DNA from: Rhizobacter sp. Root1221
Lineage (GTDB): Bacteria > Pseudomonadota > Gammaproteobacteria > Burkholderiales > Burkholderiaceae_C
Length of the DNA: 64,000 bases
NCBI RefSeq assembly: GCF_001425785.1
Contig: NZ_LMDI01000008.1
Span: forward strand, 39,255-103,254
Reading direction: 5' to 3'
Shown piece by piece: positions 20,757 to 29,390 of this stretch. Position numbers and translations under genes: made by a program. The notes beneath the pieces were generated by a model, which was not told where the DNA came from, did not search any database, and was given only the letters and a program-made list of their open reading frames with translations. The number at the start of each line of letters is the position of its first letter. Position 1 is the stretch's first letter.

Positions 20757-21785
20757 TCAGGCGGCCGACAGCGCCCAGCGCGGGCGCACGTCGAAGCCCT
20801 GGTCGAACCCGGGCACGGCGCCCCGCTGCAGGCGCATGGCCGCAGCCAGCGCGATCATCGCGCCGTTGTCAGTGCAGAGCGCCAGTTCCGGGTAGTGCAC
20901 CCGGACCTGGCGCTTCGCGCATTGGGTGTTCAACTGCTCGCGCAACATCGTGTTGGCCCCTACCCCGCCGGCCACGACGAGCCGCTTCAGGCCCGTCTGC
21001 TGGAGCGCCGCCACCGACTTGCGCACCAGCACCTCGACGATGGCCTCCTGCGTGGCGGCCGCGAGGTTGGCCTTGTCCTGCTCGCACACGTTTCCGCCCA
21101 GCTTGAGCACCTGGGTGCGCACCGCCGTCTTCAGGCCGGCGAACGAAAAATCGAGGTTGCCACTGTGCAGCAGCGGCCGCGGCAGCGAAAACGCCGAGGG
21201 GTCACCGAACGCGGCCAGGCGCGACAGCGCCGGGCCGCCCGGGTAGCCGAGCCCCATCAGCTTGGCGGATTTGTCGAAGGCCTCGCCGGCCGCATCGTCG
21301 ATGGTTTCCCCGAGGAGCTCGTAGCACCCCACGTCGTCCACCCGCATCAGCTGGGTGTGCCCGCCGGAGACCAGCAGCGCCACGAACGGGAATTCCGGCG
21401 GGTCGGTTGCCAGGAACGGCGAGAGCAGGTGGCCTTCGAGGTGGTGCACCCCCAGCACCGGTTTGCCGAGGGCCGCGGCGAGAGAACAGGCCACGCCTGC
21501 GCCCACGAGCAGCGCACCGGCAAGCCCCGGCCCCTTGGTGTAGGCCACGACGTCGATGCCGGCCAGGTCGAGCTTCGCCTCGGCCAGCACCTGGCGGGCG
21601 AGCGGCACGACCCGGCGGATGTGGTCGCGCGAGGCGAGCTCCGGCACCACGCCACCGTAGGCCTGGTGCATGTCGATCTGGCTGTGCAATGCGTGCGCCA
21701 GCAGCGTGGGAACACCCGACGATCGGGCCTCGACCACGGCCACCCCGGTTTCGTCACACGACGATTCGATGCCTAGTACCTTCAT
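20757..21785 (-). CDS. tsaD: tRNA N6-adenosine threonylcarbamoyltransferase TsaD
   Basis: A 342-residue ASKHA-fold enzyme that transfers the threonylcarbamoyl group to A37 of tRNAs reading ANN codons, acting with TsaB and TsaE. Visible motifs are [18 protein letters not shown] at the N-terminus, the metal-binding [13 protein letters not shown] (two histidines) near residue 110, and [11 protein letters not shown] near 270. Full length. Transcribed toward the sHsp gene. Confidence 0.97.
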   Translation of the reverse strand: MKVLGIESSCDETGVAVVEARSSGVPTLLAHALHSQIDMHQAYGGVVPELASRDHIRRVVPLARQVLAEAKLDLAGIDVVAYTKGPGLAGALLVGAGVACSLAAALGKPVLGVHHLEGHLLSPFLATDPPEFPFVALLVSGGHTQLMRVDDVGCYELLGETIDDAAGEAFDKSAKLMGLGYPGGPALSRLAAFGDPSAFSLPRPLLHSGNLDFSFAGLKTAVRTQVLKLGGNVCEQDKANLAAATQEAIVEVLVRKSVAALQQTGLKRLVVAGGVGANTMLREQLNTQCAKRQVRVHYPELALCTDNGAMIALAAAMRLQRGAVPGFDQGFDVRPRWALSAA

Positions 21786-21989
21786 CGGTTCAGTGTAACA
21801 AGCAGGGAAAGCGTGGATTTTGCCGAACGCGGTTTCATTTTGTCACACTACTGAACAGGTGTTTTCCAGAGAATCTAGGGGGGACTCATCGTACATCTCG
21901 GGCGATGGCTTACGCTGAGGACCCGGAGCTTCTGTTTCGATGCAGATGCTCCCCCAAAACTAGATCACGCTTTGTCGTTGGGGAACCCC

Positions 21990-22277
21990 ATGAAGGAATA
22001 TCGCCTCACATCCTGGCCGGACCTACCGGCCCCCTATCAAGGTTCCGCCTACCGGCGGATGCTGAGCGACATGTCGCATCGGTACGTGTCGTTGTCGCAG
22101 CTGATGACGAGCAGCGGCGTGCGCCGCCAGGAAGTGCGCCAGTTCCTCGACTCGCTCGAGTCGCGAGGCCTGCTGGCCGAGCGCGAGCTGTTCGTCTCCG
22201 ACACCCTGCTCGATTCGGTGCGCCCCCTGGGCAACTGGATCCGCCGCAAGTTCAACCTGTCGCACGGCAGCCGCTGA
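21990..22277 (+). CDS. Small conserved-looking protein, possible winged helix
   Basis: A 95-residue protein I do not recognise. The start MKEYRLTSWPDLPAPYQG at 21990 is chosen over an in-frame TTG at 21972. The middle segment (YVSLSQLMTSSGVRRQEVRQFLDSLESRGLLAERE) has the spacing of a helix-turn-helix with a wing. It is followed by a short basic C-terminus. It stands alone between divergent tsaD and a good terminator. A DNA-binding or adaptor role is only inference. Confidence 0.6.
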   Translation: MKEYRLTSWPDLPAPYQGSAYRRMLSDMSHRYVSLSQLMTSSGVRRQEVRQFLDSLESRGLLAERELFVSDTLLDSVRPLGNWIRRKFNLSHGSR

Positions 22278-22300
22278 CGCCCCCCTGCCCTCGCAAATGA

Positions 22301-22323
22301 AGCCCGCTGCGCGCGGGTTTTTT
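22301..22323 (+). terminator. Intrinsic terminator
   Basis: CCCGC (22303-22307) pairs with GCGGG (22313-22317) around a 5-base loop and is followed by six T residues (22318-22323). It terminates the small gene ending at 22277 and lies 48 bases before the ANTAR regulator gene. Confidence 0.8.
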
Positions 22324-22370
22324 CACGTTCGGCGCCCCGTTCTGGCGCAGATGTTGCTCGCTTCCCGCGC

Positions 22371-23018
22371 ATGAACTCGCCGCGCCCCTCCTCCGCCTCG
22401 CCGCTGCGCATCGTGATCGTCGCGCCGGACTCGCTGCTGGCCGACGGGAGCGACACCCGGGCGTTCACCGAGGCCGAGCGGTCGCGCACGCTGCGCATCG
22501 GGCTGCTGGAGAACGGGTACAACATCGTGGCGGTGCTGCCGGCGGACGTGTTCCTCCCCGACCGGCTTGCCCAGATCGCCCCCGACATGATCATCGTCGA
22601 CGCCGAAAGCCAGGCGCGCGACACGCTGGAACACGTCGTGATGGCCACCCGCGAGGCGCGCCGCCCCATCGTGCTGTTCACGGAAGACGAAGACACATCC
22701 CATGTCGGTGCAGCCATCGCGGCCGGGGTCACCGCCTACGTGGTGGCCGGCATGGCCCCCGACCGCGTCAAGCCGGTGCTCGAGGTGGCCCTTGCCCGCT
22801 TCCAGCACGAGGAAGGCCTGCGCCGCGAGCTGGCGGACGCACGCACCGAGCTGTCCGACCGCAAGGTGATCGACCGCGCGAAGGGCATCCTCATCCGGCA
22901 GCACGGCCTCACCGAACAGGACGCGTACGCGCGCCTGCGCAAGACCGCGATGGACAAGGGCATGCGCCTCGCCGAGGTGGCGCAGCGCCTGATCGACGTG
23001 AGCGACCTGCTCGCCTGA
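22371..23018 (+). CDS. nasT: ANTAR-domain response regulator, NasT type
   Basis: A 215-residue protein. An N-terminal receiver-like domain (residues ~13-140) shows LRIVIVAPDSLLADG and DMIIVDAESQARD. The C-terminal ANTAR domain (~155-212) shows RKVIDRAKGILIRQHGLTEQDAYARLRKTAMDKG. ANTAR proteins of this type bind paired hexaloop hairpins in leader RNA and prevent termination upstream of nitrate assimilation genes. Immediately downstream are a sigma-54 promoter, exactly such a leader, and a nitrate-type ABC transporter, so its target is very likely the adjacent leader. No nasS partner gene is present next to it. Confidence 0.9.
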   Translation: MNSPRPSSASPLRIVIVAPDSLLADGSDTRAFTEAERSRTLRIGLLENGYNIVAVLPADVFLPDRLAQIAPDMIIVDAESQARDTLEHVVMATREARRPIVLFTEDEDTSHVGAAIAAGVTAYVVAGMAPDRVKPVLEVALARFQHEEGLRRELADARTELSDRKVIDRAKGILIRQHGLTEQDAYARLRKTAMDKGMRLAEVAQRLIDVSDLLA

Positions 23019-23066
23019 TTCCGTGCACCGCGGCACCGAACGGGTGCAGCGGGCGGCAAAACGGGC

Positions 23067-23082
23067 TGGCACAGCGCTTGCA
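23067..23082 (+). promoter_or_regulatory. Sigma-54 promoter of the nitrate transporter operon
   Basis: TGGCACAGCGCTTGCA matches the -24/-12 consensus (TGGCACR-N4-TTGCW) without mismatch. The expected start point, about 12 bases after the GC of the -12 element, falls near 23,093, just before the first leader hairpin. This implies NtrC-type nitrogen control. No sigma-70-like elements were needed. Confidence 0.85.
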
Positions 23083-23094
23083 AATACTCCGGCA

Positions 23095-23150
23095 GAGGAT
23101 CAACGGCGATCCTCGACTTTGACACCAGGCAGCACCAAAGGCGGTGCTGC
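23095..23150 (+). promoter_or_regulatory. ANTAR-target leader RNA: tandem hexaloop hairpins
   Basis: Hairpin 1 has a 7-bp stem, GAGGATC (23095-23101) with GATCCTC (23108-23114), and loop AACGGC. Hairpin 2 has an 8-bp stem, GCAGCACC (23129-23136) with GGTGCTGC (23143-23150), and loop AAAGGC. Both six-base loops have A at position 1 and G at position 4, the rule for ANTAR protein recognition. The segment AAAGGCG in hairpin 2 can also pair with CGCCTTT of the terminator just downstream, giving the expected mutually exclusive folds. Confidence 0.88.
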
Positions 23151-23163
23151 GTGGTGGGACGAC

Positions 23164-23220
23164 GGCGTCCCCACGCTCCCGGGCTTTGCCCAGGAACCGT
23201 GCGGACGCCTTTTTGTTTTT
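23164..23220 (+). terminator. Regulated leader terminator upstream of nrtA
   Basis: GGCGTCC (23164-23170) pairs with GGACGCC (23203-23209) and is followed by TTTTTGTTTTT (23210-23220). A competing hairpin, GTGGGAC (23154-23160) with GTCCC-CAC (23167-23174, one bulge), would take up the left arm. The arrangement fits an antitermination switch controlled by the ANTAR regulator. Confidence 0.8.
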
Positions 23221-23251
23221 GTCCTCCGCGTTTGACCACAGAGAACCCGCC

Positions 23252-24508
23252 ATGACCGCCCACACCGACGATCGAAAGAACCTCATGAGCCGCCGAACCC
23301 TGATCAAAGCCGCTGCTGCCACCAGCGCCGCCGGCATGGTGCCCGGCCTGCAATCCGCCGTGTACGCCGCGGGCTCCGACAAGCCGGAGAAGACCGAGGT
23401 CCGCATCGGCTTCATCCCGCTCACCGACTGCGCCTCCGTGGTGATGGCCTCCGTGCTCGGCTTCGACAAGAAGTACGGCATCAAGATCATCCCGACGAAG
23501 GAAGCGTCCTGGGCCGGTGTGCGCGACAAGCTCGTCAACGGTGAACTCGACATGGCCCATGTGCTGTACGGCCTGATCTATGGCGTGCACCTCGGTGTCG
23601 GCGGCCCGAAGAAGGACATGGCCGTGCTGATGACCCTGAACAACAACGGCCAGGCCATCACGCTGTCGAAGAAGCTCGCCGACAAGGGCGCGGTGGACGG
23701 CCCGAGCCTCGCGAAGCTGATGAAGGCCGAGAAGCGCGAGTACACGTTCGCGCAGACCTTCCCCACCGGCACCCACGCGATGTGGCTCTACTACTGGATG
23801 GCCGCCTACGGCATCAACCCGATGAAGGACGCGAAGGTCATCACCGTGCCGCCGCCGCAGATGGTGGCGAACATGCGCGTCGGCAACATGGACGGCTACT
23901 GCGTGGGCGAACCATGGGGCCACCGCGCCATCATGGACGGCATCGGCATCACCGGTGTCACCACCCAGGACATCTGGAAGGACCACCCCGAGAAGGTGCT
24001 GGGCACCACGTCGGAGTTCGTCAAGGCGAACCCGAACACCGCGCGCGCCGTGATGATGGCCATCCTCGAGGCCAGCCGCTGGATCGACGCGAACCTGCAG
24101 AACAAGCTGAAGATGGCCGAGACCGTGGCCGACAAGGCCTACGTCAATACGGGCGTCGACGCGATCAACCAGCGCATCCTGGGCCGTTACCAGAACGGCC
24201 TCGGCAAGACCTGGGACGACCCGAACCACATGAAGTTCTTCAACGACGGCGCGGTGAACTTCCCGTACCTGTCGGACGGCATGTGGTTCCTGACCCAGCA
24301 CAAGCGCTGGGGCCTGCTGAAGGACCACCCCGACTACCTGGGCGTGGCCAAGCAGATCAACCAGATCGACCTCTACAAGGAAGCCGCCTCCGCCATGAAG
24401 ATCGCCGTGCCGAAGGATGCGATGCGCACCAGCAAGCTCGTCGACGGCGTGACGTGGGACGGCAAGGACCCGAAGAAGTACGCCGACAGCTTCACCGTCA
24501 AGGCCTGA
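23252..24508 (+). CDS. nrtA: Nitrate/nitrite-type ABC transporter, periplasmic binding protein
   Basis: A 418-residue NrtA/CmpA-family solute-binding protein. A twin-arginine signal is visible near residue 14 (SRRTLIKAAAATSAAG). The mature part opens with VRIGFIPLTDCASVVMASV, characteristic of the nitrate/bicarbonate-binding group rather than sulfonate binders. Nitrate is the likeliest ligand because of the ANTAR leader and NasT neighbour. First gene of the nrtABC operon. The start ATG at 23252 lies 31 bases after the leader T-tract. Confidence 0.88.
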   Translation: MTAHTDDRKNLMSRRTLIKAAAATSAAGMVPGLQSAVYAAGSDKPEKTEVRIGFIPLTDCASVVMASVLGFDKKYGIKIIPTKEASWAGVRDKLVNGELDMAHVLYGLIYGVHLGVGGPKKDMAVLMTLNNNGQAITLSKKLADKGAVDGPSLAKLMKAEKREYTFAQTFPTGTHAMWLYYWMAAYGINPMKDAKVITVPPPQMVANMRVGNMDGYCVGEPWGHRAIMDGIGITGVTTQDIWKDHPEKVLGTTSEFVKANPNTARAVMMAILEASRWIDANLQNKLKMAETVADKAYVNTGVDAINQRILGRYQNGLGKTWDDPNHMKFFNDGAVNFPYLSDGMWFLTQHKRWGLLKDHPDYLGVAKQINQIDLYKEAASAMKIAVPKDAMRTSKLVDGVTWDGKDPKKYADSFTVKA

Positions 24509-24539
24509 GCCGCCCCCGCCGCCACCGAAGGAGATCACC

Positions 24540-25439
24540 ATGGTCAGTGCAGTCTTTCACTCTCCCCTCGACGCCGCGAACGAGGCCCGCGCGGCCGCCG
24601 CGGACAAGCCCCGCGCCGTCGCTACAGCCCAACCCGCGCCAGCCCGCCCGGCCCGTGCACCGTACGACTGGCGGGGCCTGTTCCTCAAGGTGATCCCCCC
24701 GGTGGTGGGCATGGCCGTGCTCGTCGGCATCTGGGCGCTGCTCACGATGAAGAGCACCACGTTCCCGACCCCGGCGGCCACGCTGAAGGAAGCGATCGTG
24801 CTGTTCTCGGACCCGTTCTACAGCAACGGGCCCAATGACCAGGGCCTCGGCTGGAACATCCTGTTCTCGCTGCAGCGGGTGGCGGTGGGCTTCGGCCTCG
24901 CGGCGCTCGTCGGCATCCCGTTCGGTTTCATGATCGGGCGCTTCGGGTTCCTGAATCGCATGTTCTCGCCGCTGATCAGCCTGCTGCGCCCGGTGTCGCC
25001 GCTCGCGTGGCTGCCCATCGGCCTGCTGGTGTTCAAGGCCGCCAACCCGGCCGCCATCTGGACCATCTTCATCTGCTCCATCTGGCCCATGATCATCAAC
25101 ACCGCCGTGGGGGTGCAGCGTGTGCCGGCCGACTACCTCAACGTGGCCCGCGTGCTGAACCTGTCCGAGTGGAAGGTCATCACGAAGATCCTGTTCCCCG
25201 CCGTGTTGCCCTACATGCTGACCGGCGTTCGCCTGAGCGTGGGCACCGCCTGGCTCGTGATCGTGGCAGCCGAGATGCTGACCGGCGGCGTGGGCATCGG
25301 CTTCTGGGTGTGGGACGAGTGGAACAACTTGAACGTCACGCACATCCTCATCGCGATCTTCGTGATCGGCATCGTGGGCATGCTGCTCGAATGGGCGCTG
25401 GTCTCGATCGCCAAGCGGTTCACCTACGACGAAGTCTGA
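24540..25439 (+). CDS. nrtB: Nitrate ABC transporter, permease
   Basis: A 299-residue BPD_transp_1 permease. It has an Ala/Pro-rich N-terminal tail, a first helix near residues 47-66 (VIPPVVGMAVLVGIWALL), and five or six helices in all. The cytoplasmic coupling loop contains VARVLNLSEWKVITKILFPAVLPYM, with the EAA-type pattern. Preceded by AAGGAG. It forms the membrane channel with NrtA and the ATPase. Gap to nrtA is 31 bases. Confidence 0.9.
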   Translation: MVSAVFHSPLDAANEARAAAADKPRAVATAQPAPARPARAPYDWRGLFLKVIPPVVGMAVLVGIWALLTMKSTTFPTPAATLKEAIVLFSDPFYSNGPNDQGLGWNILFSLQRVAVGFGLAALVGIPFGFMIGRFGFLNRMFSPLISLLRPVSPLAWLPIGLLVFKAANPAAIWTIFICSIWPMIINTAVGVQRVPADYLNVARVLNLSEWKVITKILFPAVLPYMLTGVRLSVGTAWLVIVAAEMLTGGVGIGFWVWDEWNNLNVTHILIAIFVIGIVGMLLEWALVSIAKRFTYDEV

Positions 25440-25458
25440 CCTCCAGGAGCCTCACATC

Positions 25459-26259
25459 ATGACCAAGAACTTCATCCAGGTCCAGAACGCCGAGATGGTC
25501 TTCCACACGAGGAAGGGCCGCTTCCATGCGCTGCGCGAGATCAACCTCAACGTCGCCAAGGGCGAGTTCGTCACGCTGATCGGGCACTCGGGCTGCGGCA
25601 AGTCCACGCTGCTGAACCTGATCGCCGGCCTCACGCTGCCCAGCGGCGGTGGCCTGATCTGCGACAACCGTGAAATCGCCGCCCCGGGCCCCGAGCGCGC
25701 CGTGGTGTTCCAGAACCACTCGCTGCTGCCATGGCTCACCTGCGAGGAAAACGTGCACCTCGCGGTGGAGCGGGTGTTCGGCGCCACCGAATCGGGCGCG
25801 AAGCTGAAGGCCCGTTCGCTCGCGGCACTCGACCTCGTCAACATGGGGCATGCCGCCACCAAACGCCCGCACGAGATCTCCGGCGGCATGAAGCAGCGCG
25901 TGGGCATCGCCCGGGCACTGGCGATGGAGCCGAAGGTGCTGCTGATGGACGAGCCGTTCGGCGCGCTCGATGCCCTCACCCGCGCCCACCTGCAGGACGA
26001 ACTGCTCAAGATCGTGGCCCGCACCCACAGCACCGTGGTGATGGTGACGCACGACGTGGACGAAGCCGTGCTGCTGAGCGACCGCATCGTGATGATGACC
26101 AACGGCCCGGCCGCCACCATCGGCGAGATCCTGTCGGTCGAGCTCGCACGCCCGCGCAACCGGGTGGAATTGGCCGAGGACACCCGGTACGTGCACTACC
26201 GCAAGGAGGTGCTCGACTTCCTGTACACACGCCACGGTCACGTCGACAAGGCCGCCTGA
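25459..26259 (+). CDS. nrtC: Nitrate ABC transporter, ATP-binding protein
   Basis: A 266-residue ABC ATPase of the nitrate/taurine importer group. Walker A is GHSGCGKST near residue 44, the signature is SGGMKQR near 139, and Walker B is VLLMDEPFGALDALT, followed by the switch histidine in VMVTHDVDEAV. It lacks the C-terminal NrtA-like domain of cyanobacterial NrtC, so it resembles NrtD in architecture. It lies 19 bases after the permease. Confidence 0.9.
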   Translation: MTKNFIQVQNAEMVFHTRKGRFHALREINLNVAKGEFVTLIGHSGCGKSTLLNLIAGLTLPSGGGLICDNREIAAPGPERAVVFQNHSLLPWLTCEENVHLAVERVFGATESGAKLKARSLAALDLVNMGHAATKRPHEISGGMKQRVGIARALAMEPKVLLMDEPFGALDALTRAHLQDELLKIVARTHSTVVMVTHDVDEAVLLSDRIVMMTNGPAATIGEILSVELARPRNRVELAEDTRYVHYRKEVLDFLYTRHGHVDKAA

Positions 26260-26366
26260 ACGGCCGAACCTGGCGGGGGCCTGCCTGCGCCCCCTGCCCT
26301 TGCGATCGATCAAAACAACAACGTTGGGGGTTTCCATTGAGTTCGTCTGCCACTTCCGGCTCGGCG

Positions 26367-28451
26367 ATGAACGCGGCACAGGTGGCCCAACCTGACGCCA
26401 CGCCGTCGCTCCGCCGTCCCACGCTCGGCTTCACGCTCGGCAAGTACCGCGAGATCCTGATCGCGGTCGCCTTCTTCCTGCTGTTCGACCTGGCCGTGCT
26501 GGTGTTGAACTTCTACGTGTCGTTCCAGATCTCCGAGGACGCCGTCTCGATCAACCTGTCCGGGCGCCAGCGCATGCTGACGCAGCGGCTGTCGAAGGGG
26601 CTCTTCGCGTCGGAACTCGCCGTGGCCAACGGGCCGCTGCCCGCCCCGCTCGCCGACGAACTGCGCCTGGCCACCCGACTGTTCGACGAGACGCTCACCG
26701 GCTTCCGCCAGGGCGGCGCCGTCACCGGCGGCGACGGCAAGGCGGTGCAACTCGTGGCGGCCTCGGGCCCGAAAAGCGCCGACATCCTGGCCCGCAGCGT
26801 CGCGCTGTGGAACCCGTGGCGCCAATTGCTGTCGCACGCCACCCTCACCCCCGACGACGTGCGTGCGGCCGCGGCCTATGCACGCACCCACAACCTCGCG
26901 CTGCTCGGGCTGATGAACGAGCTGACCACCGACCTCGAGTCCGCCGCGAACCAGCGGGCATCGCAACTTCGGATGGTGCAGACGGGCGGCATCGCGCTCG
27001 CGCTGCTGAACTTCCTGTTCATCCTGTTCAAGTTCATCCGGCGCCTGCGGCAGTCCGACGATGCCATCGAACAGGCCACCGAGGAAACCCGCGAGATCCT
27101 GTCCGTCGTGCGCGAGGGGCTGTTCCTGCTGACACCCCAGTACACGCTCGGCACGCAGCTCTCGCAGTCGGTGTCCACCATCCTCGGCCGGGCCGTTCGG
27201 CCCGGTGACCACTTCCTGACCCTGCTGGCCCCGATGGTGTCGGCCCGCACGCTCGACGACGCGCGCGGCTACACGGACCTGCTGTTCCTCCCTCACATCA
27301 AGGAAGACCTGGTCCAGAGCATCAACCCGCTCACCGAGATGGCCATCACCACCACCGACGCCCTGGGGCACAAGCACCAGCGGCACCTGTCGATGCGCTT
27401 CAACCGCGTCACCGCCGACGGCGAGATCCGCCACCTGCTGGTGACGGTGCAGGACGTGTCGTCGCGCATCGAGCTGGAGCAGAAGCTGCAGGGCGAACAG
27501 CAGCGCGCGCAACGCGAATTCGACCTGCTGGTCCGGGCCTTCGAGACCGACCCCGGGGCGCTGCGCGGCTTCGTGGACCGTTCGGAGGCATCGCTGCTCG
27601 AGGTGAACGACCTGCTGCGCCAGGTGGAAGCCGGGTCGGATGCAAAGCAGCTGCGCCGCATCGTCGACGCGGTGTACCGGCACGTGCACGCGGTCAAGGG
27701 CGAGGCGTCGATGCTGTCGCTCGACCTGCTGACCGCCACCGCGCACCAGTTCGAATCGCAGATCCAGACGTTGCGCGAAGCCGGCACGTTTGCCGGCGAC
27801 GCGTTGCTCTCCCTGCCCCTGCCGCTCGAAGAACTGCTGACACGCCTGCAGGCGCTGAAACGGTCGGTGCTGCGCGACCGAGCGGCGTCACCGCCCGCGG
27901 CGGACTTTTCCGTGCCCATGACGGCACTCGTGGCACGCATCGCCCAGGAAATGGGCAAGCCCACCCAGCTGACCACGTCCCTCGCCCCGCTGACCGCGCT
28001 GCCCACCGCGTCGCACGAGGCGCTGCAGAAGGTGGCGGTGCAGCTCGTGCGCAATGCCGTCGTGCACGGTGTCGAGGACGGCCGCACCCGCGCCGCCCTC
28101 GGCAAGCCGGCCACGGCCACCGTGGACGTCACACTGCACCGCAACGACACCAACCAGGTGGAACTGGTGGTGCGCGACGACGGCGCCGGCCTCGACGTGG
28201 TGCGCGTGCGCGCCCGGCTGCAGGCACTCGGCTGGTTCAAGGCGTCCCAACTCGACGAGATGAGCACGGCGCAGGTGCTGGCGCAGATCTTCCGGCCCGG
28301 GTTCTCGACGGCCACGTCGGCCGGCGAACACGCGGGACGCGGCGTGGGGCTCGACATCGTGTCGGCCGAGGTTCGGCGCCTGGGCGCCCGCCTGCTGGTG
28401 TCGACGAAACCCGACCACGGCACCACGTTCCGCGTGCGCCTGTCGGCCTGA
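26367..28451 (+). CDS. Membrane sensor kinase: PilJ/NarX-like sensor, Hpt, CheA-like ATPase
   Basis: A 694-residue protein. One helix near 29-51 and another near 207-226 bracket a periplasmic helical domain. It contains INLSGRQRMLTQRLSK, the conserved core of the PilJ N-terminal domain, which resembles the NarX nitrate-binding P-box. A PAS-like cytoplasmic segment follows. Then comes an Hpt module with the phospho-site motif HAVKG (His441, Lys444) and a HATPase domain in which VQLVRNAVVHGVE (N box), DDGAG (G1) and GRGVGLDIV (G2) are CheA-like. No HisKA dimerisation box is visible. A TTG at 26337 after GGGGG is an alternative start. It follows nrtC and precedes a CheY and a CheX gene, so a nitrate-responsive phosphorelay is inferred. 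Confidence 0.82.
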   Translation: MNAAQVAQPDATPSLRRPTLGFTLGKYREILIAVAFFLLFDLAVLVLNFYVSFQISEDAVSINLSGRQRMLTQRLSKGLFASELAVANGPLPAPLADELRLATRLFDETLTGFRQGGAVTGGDGKAVQLVAASGPKSADILARSVALWNPWRQLLSHATLTPDDVRAAAAYARTHNLALLGLMNELTTDLESAANQRASQLRMVQTGGIALALLNFLFILFKFIRRLRQSDDAIEQATEETREILSVVREGLFLLTPQYTLGTQLSQSVSTILGRAVRPGDHFLTLLAPMVSARTLDDARGYTDLLFLPHIKEDLVQSINPLTEMAITTTDALGHKHQRHLSMRFNRVTADGEIRHLLVTVQDVSSRIELEQKLQGEQQRAQREFDLLVRAFETDPGALRGFVDRSEASLLEVNDLLRQVEAGSDAKQLRRIVDAVYRHVHAVKGEASMLSLDLLTATAHQFESQIQTLREAGTFAGDALLSLPLPLEELLTRLQALKRSVLRDRAASPPAADFSVPMTALVARIAQEMGKPTQLTTSLAPLTALPTASHEALQKVAVQLVRNAVVHGVEDGRTRAALGKPATATVDVTLHRNDTNQVELVVRDDGAGLDVVRVRARLQALGWFKASQLDEMSTAQVLAQIFRPGFSTATSAGEHAGRGVGLDIVSAEVRRLGARLLVSTKPDHGTTFRVRLSA

Positions 28452-28464
28452 GGGAGACACACGC

Positions 28465-28839
28465 ATGAAACTGCTGGTGGTCGACGACTCTAACATGGTG
28501 CGCTCGCGCATCGCCCGCATCGTGCAGGGCGGCACGCTCGGCTCCGTCACGCTCGTGGGCATGGCCCGCGACGGCGTGGAGGCGCTGCGCGCGGCGAGCC
28601 AGGTGAGCCCCGACGTGGTCACGATGGACCTGACGATGCCCGAGATGGACGGCCTCGCCTGCATCCCCGCGTTGCTGGCCGCCCACCCGCGCACCCGCAT
28701 CCTCGTGATCAGCGCGCTCGACGACAAGAGCACCGCCATCCGGGCGCTGCGCCTCGGGGCCCACGGGTTCCTGCCAAAACCATTCACCGACGAAGCCCTG
28801 CAGCTTGCGCTGCACGGCCTGGTCCAACACAAGGCCTGA
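28465..28839 (+). CDS. CheY-like single-domain response regulator
   Basis: A 124-residue stand-alone receiver domain: N-terminal MKLLVVDDSNMVRSRIARIV, phospho-acceptor Asp55 in VVTMDLTMPEMDG, Ser in ILVISALDD and the conserved Lys in GFLPKPFTDE. There is no output domain. It is placed 13 bases after the kinase and 5 bases before a CheX-type phosphatase, so it is probably the phosphate receiver of the Hpt domain. Its target is unknown. Confidence 0.92.
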   Translation: MKLLVVDDSNMVRSRIARIVQGGTLGSVTLVGMARDGVEALRAASQVSPDVVTMDLTMPEMDGLACIPALLAAHPRTRILVISALDDKSTAIRALRLGAHGFLPKPFTDEALQLALHGLVQHKA

Positions 28840-28844
28840 CGCAC

Positions 28845-29303
28845 ATGGTGTCGCTCAAGGAATCCGACCTGCGCCTGTTCATCGACTCGGTGCGCCGCTA
28901 CTTCGAGGTCACGAGCAAGGTGACCCCGGAGATCACTTCCGCGTTCCTCGGCGTGGGTGCACTGGAAGGCCACGAATACAACGGCATCGTGAAGTTCTCC
29001 GGGCCGCTCACCGGCCAGGTCACCGTGTCGCTGCCCATGCGCGCGGTGCGCGAGCTGCTGCTGATCCAGCACGAGACCCGGCTCACCGAGGCCAACCTGC
29101 TGGACGCGGTGGGCGAGATCGCCAACACGCTCGCCGGCAATGCCCGGCGCAACCTGGGACGCGACCTCGACATCTCCGTCCCCACGGCGGTGCGCGGTGC
29201 CCACATCGCGGCCGAACGTGCACGCCGCCACCCCTACGTCATCACGTTCCGGTGGAACACCTACCCCGGAATGGTGTGCGTCGACCTCGCGCCGGCCGTC
29301 TGA
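28845..29303 (+). CDS. CheX-type response-regulator phosphatase
   Basis: A 152-residue CheC/CheX-fold protein. The catalytic motif ExxNxxxGN is intact as E91-IA-N94-TLA-G98-N99. A single copy of the motif and the length fit CheX rather than CheC or FliY. It should dephosphorylate the adjacent CheY-like protein. Last gene of the nrt-kinase block; directly after its stop comes a second sigma-54-like promoter. Confidence 0.88.
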   Translation: MVSLKESDLRLFIDSVRRYFEVTSKVTPEITSAFLGVGALEGHEYNGIVKFSGPLTGQVTVSLPMRAVRELLLIQHETRLTEANLLDAVGEIANTLAGNARRNLGRDLDISVPTAVRGAHIAAERARRHPYVITFRWNTYPGMVCVDLAPAV

Positions 29304-29306
29304 CGC

Positions 29307-29322
29307 TGGCACAGCGCTTGCT
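29307..29322 (+). promoter_or_regulatory. Second sigma-54 promoter core, no gene downstream
   Basis: TGGCACAGCGCTTGCT fits the -24/-12 consensus. With flanks, GCTGGCACAGCGCTTGC is a 17-base exact match to the promoter before nrtA. The predicted start is near 29,333. The transcript would reach only a terminator at 29,391 before running into an oppositely oriented gene. Hairpin CAGATGAC/GTCGACTG (29336-29343 with 29350-29357, one mismatch, one wobble) follows at the predicted start; its hexaloop GTTCGT lacks the ANTAR bases. Confidence 0.65.
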
Positions 29323-29390
29323 GTAGTTCAGCCGGCAGATGACGTTCGTGTCGACTGTCTCCTCAGTAGGGGCTCGCGGCCCTTTGTGCA

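Noticed and set aside
29333..29390. Second ANTAR-type leader after the orphan sigma-54 site
   Set aside because: I checked every position for a six-base loop with A1 and G4 on a paired stem and found none, so only promoter and terminator are claimed.
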